A program made the translations under genes and the position numbers. A stretch of 16,262 nucleotides of DNA from DATJJW01 sp035491935. Lineage in GTDB: Bacteria; Pseudomonadota; Alphaproteobacteria; ATCC43930; CGMCC-115725. Below the pieces are notes generated by a model. That model ran no database searches. It worked only from the letters and a program-made list of their open reading frames with translations, and was not told where the DNA came from. How positions within the stretch are numbered: the first letter of the stretch is position 1; each line of letters opens with the position of its first letter. Location: NCBI GenBank assembly GCA_035491935.1, contig DATJJW010000095.1:1-16262 (forward strand), read 5' to 3'. Shown piece by piece: positions 1 through 6,542 of this stretch.

Positions 1-1
1 A

Positions 2-1039
2 ATTTTCACCCTGCCGGCTTCCGCCGCCGCGCCGGGGAAGGTCCCTGCTTATCTGGAGGCCAAGGATTGGCTGATCGCCTGCGACAATGCCCGTCGCTGC
101 GATGCGCGGGGCTTCAGCGACGATCACCAGGGTACGGAGATGATCATCACCCGCGACGCCGGCCCCAATGCCTGGCCTCGGATCGTGCTGGAATCGATGG
201 GACCGCTGCCGCCGGACAACGCAACGCTGGACGGCAAGCCCTTCGCCTTGCCCAAGACGGTCAAATCCGGCGTCTTCGACAAGGACACGCCCGGCAGCGA
301 TACCCTGGCGGTGGACGGCCAGGCCGCGGTCGACCTGCTGAAGCAGCTGCGCAACGGCACCAAGCTGTCCTTCGGCGCACCCAAGGGCGATACCGACCCG
401 AGCGTGTCGCTGTCGGGCCTGGCGGCCGTCATGCTGACCATGGATGACGTGCAGGGCCGTATCGGTACCGAGACGGCGGTCGCCCGGCCCGGCACCGCCA
501 AGGCGGCGGGCGTACCACCGGCGCCGCCCCTGCCGACGGCTGGCAAGGGTGCGCCGCCCCCGGCCAAGCCGTTCTCGGGTGCCGAAGCCGCGGCACTGGT
601 CAAGGCTCTGCGCAACTCGCCCCTCATGAAGCAGGCCGATTGCGACGGCGGCATCGACAAGCCGGAGGATAGCGCCTCGAAGCTCACCGACCATCTGGGG
701 GTGGTCATGCTGGAATGCCTGCGCGGCGCCTATCAGAGCTCCGATCTCGTCCTGCTGGTGACCGACGGCAAGGCATCGACCGCCAAGCAGCTGACGTTGC
801 CGGTGCCGCTGCAGAAGGACCCGGTCGATTTGTTCGGCAACGCCGCCTTCGACGCCGGCACGGCGACGCTCAGCACCAGCGCCAAGGGCAGGGGCTTGGC
901 CGATTGCGGCATGTCGGCAAGCTGGATCTTCGACGGCAAGGGCTTCGTGCTACAGAGCTATAACCGCCAGGACAAATGCGGCGGCATCGAGCCGGGCGAC
1001 TGGCCGGTGCTGTTACGCGTGGCGGGCGCTCTGCGATAA
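2..1039 (+). CDS. DUF1176 family exported protein, 5' end outside window
   Basis: The frame is open from the first bases to a TAA stop at 1037-1039, giving 345 visible residues. The visible N-terminus (IFTLPASAAAP) reads like the end of a signal peptide with an AxA cleavage site, so the true start lies just upstream. The internal ATG at 140 is not the start, because the family motif lies before it. That motif, KDWLIACDNARRCDARG, is typical of DUF1176 proteins, a family of unknown function with a predicted periplasmic location. Six cysteines are visible, in ACDN, RRCD, ADCD, LEC, ADCG and KCGG contexts, compatible with three disulfides. An Ala/Pro-rich linker lies at about nt 490-580. No operon partner is visible: the next gene starts 352 bp later behind its own spacer. 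The family call is from memory of the motif and is fairly secure; the function is unknown. Confidence 0.8.
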   Translation: MFTLPASAAAPGKVPAYLEAKDWLIACDNARRCDARGFSDDHQGTEMIITRDAGPNAWPRIVLESMGPLPPDNATLDGKPFALPKTVKSGVFDKDTPGSDTLAVDGQAAVDLLKQLRNGTKLSFGAPKGDTDPSVSLSGLAAVMLTMDDVQGRIGTETAVARPGTAKAAGVPPAPPLPTAGKGAPPPAKPFSGAEAAALVKALRNSPLMKQADCDGGIDKPEDSASKLTDHLGVVMLECLRGAYQSSDLVLLVTDGKASTAKQLTLPVPLQKDPVDLFGNAAFDAGTATLSTSAKGRGLADCGMSASWIFDGKGFVLQSYNRQDKCGGIEPGDWPVLLRVAGALR

Positions 1040-1049
1040 CGCGCCCCAG

Positions 1050-1094
1050 GAATTCGATGAAGAGGAATTCGACGAAGAGAAATTCGTCCAAGAA
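1050..1094 (+). repeat. Three tandem 15-bp units just after the DUF1176 gene
   Basis: Units are GAATTCGATGAAGAG (1050-1064), GAATTCGACGAAGAG (1065-1079) and AAATTCGTCCAAGAA (1080-1094). The first two differ at one base; the third is diverged. They begin 10 bp after the upstream stop codon. Read in the frame starting at 1050 they encode acidic repeats (EFDEE, EFDEE, KFVQE) followed by TAG at 1095-1097. Confidence 0.8.
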
Positions 1095-1223
1095 TAGCGA
1101 GGGCTGGCCAGTTGCCCGCCACTAAGCCATCTTGGATGAATTCAACTCAAGCGAGTAAAACGCCGAAGTAAATGGATTTATATTCGCCCATCGGTAAATA
1201 CTTTTGGAACAAACGGCAAACAT

Positions 1224-1241
1224 TATTCAAAGAATTGAATA
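1224..1241. promoter_or_regulatory. Inverted repeat TATTCAA-N4-TTGAATA, possible regulator site
   Basis: Perfect 7-bp arms flank the 4-bp centre AGAA within the AT-rich spacer, about 150 bp upstream of the chemoreceptor start. The arms are AT-rich and no T-run follows, which favours a protein-binding dyad over a terminator. No regulator can be assigned. Confidence 0.3.
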
Positions 1242-1391
1242 TATGCGCGCTTGATCCATGATCATTTCGCATATCTCGATTTAAATTGACGGAGGTTCCG
1301 GAGGCAATTCTCATAAGATGGGATTTATGGTTCCTTTAAGAATGATGTTGATAATCCGCGCCCAATAGCTTCATCGCTTTGAGGGTAATCC

Positions 1392-3473
1392 ATGCGTATT
1401 CGGACCTTGTTCACGCTTGGCATGAGCGGCATTTGCGTCATTGCGGGCGCCATGGTCGCCAGCCAGGCCTATCGTGACTGGGCATCATATCAACAGACGC
1501 GGGCCGGCCAGGAGATCGTCGCCGATTATGCCGGCGGCATGAAGATCGTCGAGGCGATCGTCGATGAACGATCCTCGATCGTCCGCCTGCTGAGCTCGCC
1601 GCCGCCCTATCCCGACGACAAGCTGAAGGCCCTGACGGATTCTCGAACCAAGACCGACAAGGCGATCGACGCCTTCAGGCACGAGATCGCCCAGGATCAC
1701 TCGCAATACCGTTCCAAGGTCCTGGAGCGCCTGACCCTGCTGACCAAGAAGATCGCCGATGTGCGTGGCACGGTCGATACGGATCAGCAGATCGCCGATG
1801 CCACGGCCCGCAAGACCGCCGTCGGCCAGACGGTAGCCGCCGCCTTCGGAATCACGCCCCTCTTCACGCCGACCTTGAACGCCATCCAGCGCCAGATCGC
1901 CGTGGTCGACCCGTCCTTCCTTACGCTTTCCAACATCGCCCGCAATGCATCCGACCTGCGCAACAGCGCCGGCTTGATGATGGGTCGCATGACCGGGCCG
2001 GTGATGGGCCACCGCCCCCTGACCGTCCCGGAGGCGCTGGCGCTGGAACGGGTGAGCGGCGCCACCGATACGCTCGCCAACCTGCTCGTCACCGAGATCG
2101 CGACCGTGCCGCGCGCAGCCAAGCTGACCGCCGCCGCCGATGCCATGAGCAAGAACTTCCTCGGCGACGCCATGGAGATGTTCAAGGGCCAGGTCGCCAT
2201 CGGCGAGAAGGATGGCCACTACACCATGGAATACGCGCAGCTCTCGCCGGCTTTCGTCGGGTCGGAGAAAACGATCTATGACGTGCGCGACGCGGCATTG
2301 GCGGTCGCCGCCGAACGCGCGGCGGAACAGGCCGGCGCCGCGCGCAACGAGCTCGTCCTGGCGCTGGGATTGCTGGCGGTGATCCTGGGGGTTACCGGCG
2401 GCATCACCATCTATTTCCGCCGCCGCCTCATCATGCCGCTGGTGGAGCTCACCCACACCATCGTTCAGATCGCCGGCGGGGCGCGCAACATCGTCGTGCC
2501 GCATGCCGGGCGCCGCGACGAAATCGGCGAGATCGCCGGCTCGCTCGACAATCTGCTCGATACCGCCCGCACGGCCGATCAGTTGGCCCGCGAGCGTGAG
2601 GCGGAGGCCCTCGTCAAGCAGGCACGCGGCGAGCGGCTGGACCAGCTCACCAAGGAGTTCGAGGCCAACATCTATCGCCTGACCCATTCGCTGGCCGATG
2701 CTGCCACCGGCATGACCGATACCGCGACCGGCATGTCGGCCACCGCCGGCCAGACCGTGCAGCAGTCGGCAGCCGTCTCGGTCGCTTCGGAGCAGACCTC
2801 GCAGAACGTCCAGACCGTGGCGACCGCGACCGAGGAATTGTCGGTCTCGATCCGTGAAATCGGCCAGCGGGTCGACCAGTCGGCACAGGTCGCGTCCCGC
2901 GCGGTCGAGGATGCACGCCAGACCGATGTCATCATCCGGACGCTTTCGGAACGCGCCCAGAGCATCGGTCAGGTCATCAACCTGATCAGCGGCATCGCCA
3001 GCCAGACCAACCTGCTGGCGCTCAACGCCACCATCGAAGCGGCCCGCGCGGGCGAGGCCGGCAAGGGGTTCGCCGTCGTGGCCTCCGAGGTCAAGAACCT
3101 GGCCGGCCAGACCAACAAGGCGACCGAGGAAATCACCAGCCAGATCGGCGAGATCCAGAAAGCTACCTCAGGCGCGGTCGAGGCCATCGAGCACATCGCC
3201 CATACCATCGGCGAGATCAACGAAATCTCCGCCGCCATCGCCGCCGCGATCGAGGAGCAGGGCGCCGCCACCTCGGAGATCGCCCGCAACGTCTCCGAAG
3301 CCGCGCGTACGACGCAGGAAGTCTCCGACAATATCGGCGGCGTACGCGAGGCCGCCGACCAGACCGGCAACGCCGCCAGCAGCGTGCTGAGCGCCGCCAG
3401 CTTGCTTTCCGACCAGGCCGCCAATCTCAGCCAGCAGGTCGACAGCTTCGTTTCGGCGGTGAAGCAGGCTTAG
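1392..3473 (+). CDS. Methyl-accepting chemotaxis protein with periplasmic sensor, HAMP and signalling domains
   Basis: A 693-residue inner-membrane chemoreceptor that would signal through CheA/CheW. One membrane segment lies at about residues 7-25 and the second at about 321-342. They enclose a roughly 290-residue, mostly helical periplasmic sensor region that I cannot assign to a ligand. A HAMP domain follows (about 343-395, with the motif DEIGEIAGSLDNLL), then a long helical signalling domain to the C-terminus. The conserved hairpin tip around residues 534-575 is intact (GIASQTNLLALNATIEAAR, then GEAGKGFAVVASEVKNLA). The protein ends in SAVKQA without a CheR/CheB-tethering pentapeptide, so adaptation would rely on untethered enzymes or other receptors. 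Start choice: GAGGGT (1381-1386) lies five bases before the ATG. No che genes are nearby, so it is an orphan receptor gene. Domain call secure; ligand unknown. Confidence 0.95.
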   Translation: MRIRTLFTLGMSGICVIAGAMVASQAYRDWASYQQTRAGQEIVADYAGGMKIVEAIVDERSSIVRLLSSPPPYPDDKLKALTDSRTKTDKAIDAFRHEIAQDHSQYRSKVLERLTLLTKKIADVRGTVDTDQQIADATARKTAVGQTVAAAFGITPLFTPTLNAIQRQIAVVDPSFLTLSNIARNASDLRNSAGLMMGRMTGPVMGHRPLTVPEALALERVSGATDTLANLLVTEIATVPRAAKLTAAADAMSKNFLGDAMEMFKGQVAIGEKDGHYTMEYAQLSPAFVGSEKTIYDVRDAALAVAAERAAEQAGAARNELVLALGLLAVILGVTGGITIYFRRRLIMPLVELTHTIVQIAGGARNIVVPHAGRRDEIGEIAGSLDNLLDTARTADQLAREREAEALVKQARGERLDQLTKEFEANIYRLTHSLADAATGMTDTATGMSATAGQTVQQSAAVSVASEQTSQNVQTVATATEELSVSIREIGQRVDQSAQVASRAVEDARQTDVIIRTLSERAQSIGQVINLISGIASQTNLLALNATIEAARAGEAGKGFAVVASEVKNLAGQTNKATEEITSQIGEIQKATSGAVEAIEHIAHTIGEINEISAAIAAAIEEQGAATSEIARNVSEAARTTQEVSDNIGGVREAADQTGNAASSVLSAASLLSDQAANLSQQVDSFVSAVKQA

Positions 3474-3493
3474 CAAAGTAAAAAACTGCAGAA

Positions 3494-3528
3494 GTCACCC
3501 TGGCGGGTCGTACCGCCGCCGGGGCGAC
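3494..3528. terminator. Probable bidirectional terminator between convergent genes
   Basis: A 13-bp stem is formed by GTCACCCTGGCGG (3494-3506) and CCGCCGGGGCGAC (3516-3528), with one mismatch, one G-U pair and a 9-nt loop. It sits in the 55-bp gap between the chemoreceptor stop and the dCTP deaminase-like stop. On the minus strand a run of six T lies about nine bases after the stem; on the plus strand there is almost no T-tract. Confidence 0.55.
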
Positions 3529-4674
3529 TTACGCCGGCCGCTTGAACTGCTTGCCGAGCTTCAGGCCCTGGCTCTGATAATGTGAGCCGATGGGCGTGCC
3601 GTAGAGCTTGTCCGGGCGCTGGGTCAGCCGCTCATAGACCAGGCGGCCGACGATCTGGCCGTCCTCGATCAGGAACGGCACCTCATGGGCACGCACCTCC
3701 AGCACCGCGCGGCTGCCGGCGCCGCCGGTCTCGGCCGAGCCGAAGCCCGGATCGAAGAAGCCCGCGTAATGCACGCGGAACTCGCCGACCAGCGTGTCGT
3801 AGGGCAGCATCTCCGCCGCATGATCGGGCGGCACCACGACAGATTCCTTGGACGCCAGGATATAGAAATCCTGCGGGTCGAGCACGATGCCCTGGCCCCT
3901 GGCCGGCGCGCGCACCGGCTCCCAGAAATCGGCCGGATCGTAATGGTTGATGAGATCGACATCGATCAGCCCGGCATGGCGGCGTGCGCGATACCCCACC
4001 AGCCCGCCCCACGCCTCACCGGCGACATCGACCGTGAAGGCCAGGCCGTTCTTGATGTCGGCCTCGTCATATCCGCCGACCAGATTGACCGTCTCGTGCA
4101 GGCGGCGCAACGCGGTGTCGCTGGGCTGCGGCGTGCCGCGGCGCAGGCGCAGCTGCATCAGCCGCGTGCCCTGATGCACCTTGATCGTGAAGGCGCGCGG
4201 CGAGATCTCGGCGTAAAGCGGCCCGCGGTAACCTTCGCGCACCTGATCGAATTCGGTGCCGTAATCGGTCAGGAGCCGCGCGAACAGGTCGAGCCGGCCG
4301 GTCGAACTCTTCGGGTTGGCGACGGCGCTCATGCGCGCGCGCAGCGCGACGCTTTCCATCAGCGGCACGATATAGACGCAATGCCGTTCCAGCACGCCGC
4401 CTTCGGTCAGATCGACCTCGTACATGGCGTAGCGTTCGAGCTTCTGCGCCACCGTCTCGTTGCGGCCGGGCAGGAAGCTGGCACGCACGCGATAGGCCTT
4501 GAGCCCTAAGCGCAGATCGAGGCTGGCCGGCTGGATCTGGCGATCGTCGATCGCCTGCGTCGCGGTGATCTCGCGGCCAGCCTGGATCAGTTCGCGCAGC
4601 ACCTGCGAGGGCAATATGCCCGTCGTGTGCTCGCCATCCGCACAAACCCCGCCGCCATCCGCTATCCCGTTCAT
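3529..4674 (-). CDS. dcd: 2'-deoxycytidine 5'-triphosphate deaminase family protein, two-fold form
   Basis: A 381-residue protein, about twice the length of classical E. coli Dcd (193 aa). It matches the long two-domain DCD form found in alphaproteobacteria, which converts dCTP to dUTP for dTTP synthesis. The N-terminal half has IQPASLDLRLG (47-57), the SSTGR loop (123-127, equivalent to RSSLAR of E. coli Dcd), GYRGPLYAE (148-156) with a Glu in the general-base position, and HQGTRLMQL. The C-terminal half repeats the fold: AGFFDPGFG (304-312), VLE (324-326), IEDGQIVGRL and a tail HYQSQGLKLGK. The tail resembles the nucleotide-closing tail of Dcd. The C-half has LPYDTLVGEF where the SS-loop would be. 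No strong ribosome site precedes the ATG, and no other ATG in frame fits better. The repeat element starts 22 bp upstream. Family secure; exact substrate inferred. Confidence 0.88.
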   Translation of the reverse strand: MNGIADGGGVCADGEHTTGILPSQVLRELIQAGREITATQAIDDRQIQPASLDLRLGLKAYRVRASFLPGRNETVAQKLERYAMYEVDLTEGGVLERHCVYIVPLMESVALRARMSAVANPKSSTGRLDLFARLLTDYGTEFDQVREGYRGPLYAEISPRAFTIKVHQGTRLMQLRLRRGTPQPSDTALRRLHETVNLVGGYDEADIKNGLAFTVDVAGEAWGGLVGYRARRHAGLIDVDLINHYDPADFWEPVRAPARGQGIVLDPQDFYILASKESVVVPPDHAAEMLPYDTLVGEFRVHYAGFFDPGFGSAETGGAGSRAVLEVRAHEVPFLIEDGQIVGRLVYERLTQRPDKLYGTPIGSHYQSQGLKLGKQFKRPA

Positions 4675-4698
4675 CCCAAGGCCCCGTAAAACCGTCCT

Positions 4699-4748
4699 AG
4701 ATCACGATGATTTTGGGTCGAATCGACCGAAAATCTGAATCGTGATCT
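4699..4748. repeat. Large imperfect palindrome, left half of the repeat element
   Basis: Outer arms AGATCACGAT (4699-4708) and ATCGTGATCT (4739-4748) are perfectly complementary over 10 bp. Inner arms GATTTTGGGTCG (4709-4720) and CGACCGAAAATC (4724-4735) pair with one mismatch around the 3-base centre AAT. A 3-base bulge (4736-4738) separates inner and outer arms. The whole could extrude as one long stem. Confidence 0.8.
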
Positions 4749-4774
4749 GCTTTATATGCTTGGAGACCGATTCA

Positions 4775-4801
4775 CCGATCAGGTCGAGGCGACCTGATCG
4801 G
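4775..4801. terminator. Perfect 12-bp hairpin, possible terminator after the lipoprotein gene
   Basis: CCGATCAGGTCG (4775-4786), loop AGG, and CGACCTGATCGG (4790-4801). The hairpin is downstream of the minus-strand lipoprotein stop and upstream of the deaminase gene. It is part of the 117-bp element and lacks a following T-run on either strand, so termination is only a possibility. Confidence 0.4.
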
Positions 4802-4863
4802 ATCGGGCTCTAGCCTTCGATAGCAGGTCGTCGTAACAGAATCCATGCCGGGTTGGAGGCTAT

Positions 4864-5421
4864 TCAGGGCATGCCTGCGCCCTCAAGGGGCCGCTCGGGA
4901 TTCATCATGGGTACGATGGCCCGCACGAAGCCGGCCAATGCGGCGTGGATCACCGGATCGTCGACGCCGGTGGGCCGTGGCATGTGGCCATCGGCACCGG
5001 CCAGGCGCTCATTACCCCGGCACAGTGCCATGACCACGCGCAGCGAATGGCCATGGCCGGGCGGCGGCGCCACCGGCGCGCCCAGGCAGAGGTAGCTGCT
5101 TTCCAGTGTGCGCGGCGCATCGAAGGCCACGACCACCGCATAGGGCGAGCGCGGCACCGGCCCCAGGGTGAAATGGGTCTCGTGCATGCCCTGATCCTGC
5201 ATCGCCGCCAGCACCGCCGCGTCGGCGGTCTCATCCGGTACCCCCGGCAATAGCGTGCCGCCGATGACCAGCCGCACCGCGCCATAGGCCATCGGCTCGC
5301 CCGGTGTATAGGATGGCAGGTAGCTGGTCGTGCCGATGAAGGACGGGTTGGCGGCGCAACCCGACAGCAACGCGCCGAGAAGCGGTATGGCAAGGAGCCG
5401 GATCGGGCGACGCTGTGTCAT
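4864..5421 (-). CDS. Small putative lipoprotein of unknown function
   Basis: 185 residues. The N-terminus has basic residues (MTQRRPIR), a hydrophobic stretch and a lipobox LLSGC with Cys22 as the lipidation site, so the mature protein is about 164 residues and membrane-anchored. The next residues (AA) do not give the Asp retention signal, so outer-membrane sorting is possible if the usual Lol rule applies. Two further cysteines (112 and 134) could form a disulfide in the periplasm. The tail is PMMNPERPLEGAGMP. I recognise no enzymatic motif. The start codon overlaps the pdxY stop by one base (TGATG at 5419-5423), so the gene is probably translated by coupling from pdxY. It may simply ride on that transcript, as the kinase is cytoplasmic. 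Confidence 0.75.
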   Translation of the reverse strand: MTQRRPIRLLAIPLLGALLSGCAANPSFIGTTSYLPSYTPGEPMAYGAVRLVIGGTLLPGVPDETADAAVLAAMQDQGMHETHFTLGPVPRSPYAVVVAFDAPRTLESSYLCLGAPVAPPPGHGHSLRVVMALCRGNERLAGADGHMPRPTGVDDPVIHAALAGFVRAIVPMMNPERPLEGAGMP

Positions 5422-6311
5422 CAGTCGACCTTGCCGAGGAAGACGGGCTGGAACCGCGGTTCGGTGCGGATCAGCGCGTCCTGCGCCGCGACGAGCTGGA
5501 TTTCGCTGGCTTGCGCCTGCACCGTCGTCTCCAGCACCGCGTGGATGGCCGAGGCGACATTACCCAGGATCAGCCGCATGTTGCGCTTGCCCGTCCGCCC
5601 CGGCGCCATTGCCGCGCGCAGGCAATGCCCGAGGAAGAGAGCGGCGACCGCGTCGCCGGCACCATTGACCGAAATCGGCAGCTCCGGCGTCGCGACGGCC
5701 CAGGCGCCGGCATCGTCGGCGGCAAGCATCTCGATATGGCCGGGCCGCACCTCGTCATGGCGCAGGCTGGTGACCAGCACGGTCTTCGGCCCCATGCGGC
5801 GCAGCGCCGCCACCGCCTCCAGCACGTCGTCCAGGGTCTTGATCGCGATGCCGGTAAGGTATTCCAGTTCGAACTGGTTGGGCGTGGCGATATCGGCCTG
5901 CGGCACCGCCCGGTCGCGGAAATATTCGGGCAGCCCCGTCCGGACATAGAAGCCCGTGCCGATATCACCCATGACCGGGTCGCAGCACCAGAGCACGCCG
6001 GGGTTGGCGGCGCGGACCTCGGCGACCGCATCCAGCATCACCTGGCCGATCGCCGGATCGCCGGCATATCCCGTCAGCACCGCCGCGCAATCGGCGAAGG
6101 CGCCGCGCTCGCCGATGCCCGTGATGACCTCACGCACCGCATCGGCTCCGAACACCTCGCCGCGCCAGGCGCCATAGCCGGTATGATTGGAGAACTGCAC
6201 CGTGTTGACGGCCATGACTTCAAAGCCCAGGCGCTGCAACGGGAACATGGCCGCGGCGTTGCCGACATGGCCATAAGCGACCCAGGATTGGATGGATAGG
6301 ATGGCGGGCAT
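5421..6311 (-). CDS. pdxY: Pyridoxal kinase
   Basis: 296 residues from the chosen start. The enzyme phosphorylates pyridoxal to pyridoxal 5'-phosphate in the vitamin B6 salvage pathway, in the cytoplasm. It matches PdxY of E. coli along its length: ILSIQSWVAYGHVGN (4-18), NTVQFSNHTGYGAW (36-49), DPVMGD (111-116), TPNQFELE (143-150) and the ribokinase-superfamily anion-hole motif NGAGD (216-220) with Asp220 as the catalytic base. The frame stays open upstream to another ATG at 6359. I chose the ATG at 6311 because the family begins one or two residues before ILSIQS; no strong ribosome-binding site decides it. It is first gene of a two-gene unit with the lipoprotein gene, and divergent from the CHASE2 gene across 231 bp. 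The function is well supported. Confidence 0.93.
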   Translation of the reverse strand: MPAILSIQSWVAYGHVGNAAAMFPLQRLGFEVMAVNTVQFSNHTGYGAWRGEVFGADAVREVITGIGERGAFADCAAVLTGYAGDPAIGQVMLDAVAEVRAANPGVLWCCDPVMGDIGTGFYVRTGLPEYFRDRAVPQADIATPNQFELEYLTGIAIKTLDDVLEAVAALRRMGPKTVLVTSLRHDEVRPGHIEMLAADDAGAWAVATPELPISVNGAGDAVAALFLGHCLRAAMAPGRTGKRNMRLILGNVASAIHAVLETTVQAQASEIQLVAAQDALIRTEPRFQPVFLGKVD

Positions 6312-6542
6312 CGGAATCCGCTCGAGGAATGTTGGTCGACACAGTAGCGTCTTCCTCATTCATGTCGGACAGCACCGCGGTCTTGGCAAGCATTTCCATG
6401 GGTGGCAGTGCATGGACACGGCGCGGATGGCGGGGAGGCTCGTGTTTCTTGATGCGCCGCGAAAGGATTTCGCAATGAGCGATCGCCCATGCTACCTGCT
6501 GTGCCGGTTTCTCAAGAATTTTTCACGGCGTAACGTTGTGTC
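6312..6542. promoter_or_regulatory. Divergent intergenic region between pdxY and the CHASE2 gene
   Basis: 231 bp that must hold the promoters of both flanking genes. I see no convincing -35/-10 pair or palindrome. A frame open through 6412-6546 ends in an ATGA overlap with the CHASE2 start, but nothing else supports it as a gene. Confidence 0.4.

Larger units (their letters stand above)
1040..1391. other. 352-bp AT-richer intergenic region upstream of the chemoreceptor gene
   Basis: This is the only stretch over 300 bp without a gene. Its first 55 bp hold three tandem 15-bp units (1050-1094). From about 1110 the base composition becomes clearly more AT-rich than the flanking genes, as expected for a promoter region. 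It contains a perfect inverted repeat, TATTCAA-AGAA-TTGAATA (1224-1241). A possible -35 TTGACG lies at 1286-1291, without a convincing -10 at normal spacing. Two GGAGG motifs (1291-1295 and 1300-1304) lie upstream of a 16-residue open frame at 1318-1368. No RNA gene or clear terminator was recognised. Confidence 0.6.
4697..4813. repeat. 117-bp CTAG-bounded palindromic intergenic element
   Basis: The element runs from CTAGATCAC (4697) to GGGCTCTAG (ending 4813), so its ends form a short inverted repeat CTAGA/TCTAG. It contains two nested palindromes: a large imperfect one at 4699-4748 and a perfect 12-bp-arm hairpin at 4775-4801. No open frame is visible. This architecture resembles the dispersed REP/MITE-like elements of alphaproteobacterial intergenic spacers. 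Dispersal cannot be proven from one window, although a related fragment occurs at 11934-11973. It lies between the lipoprotein gene and the deaminase gene, both on the minus strand, so it will be in the transcript if transcription reads through. Confidence 0.6.

Noticed and set aside
1100..1122. GG-N10-GC pattern resembling a sigma-54 promoter
   Set aside because: Only the invariant dinucleotides match and the flanking bases depart from TGGCAC/TTGC; it is also about 275 bp from the next start.
1485..2687. 400-residue open frame antisense to the chemoreceptor gene
   Set aside because: The opposite strand encodes an unambiguous chemoreceptor; the antisense protein has no recognisable fold.
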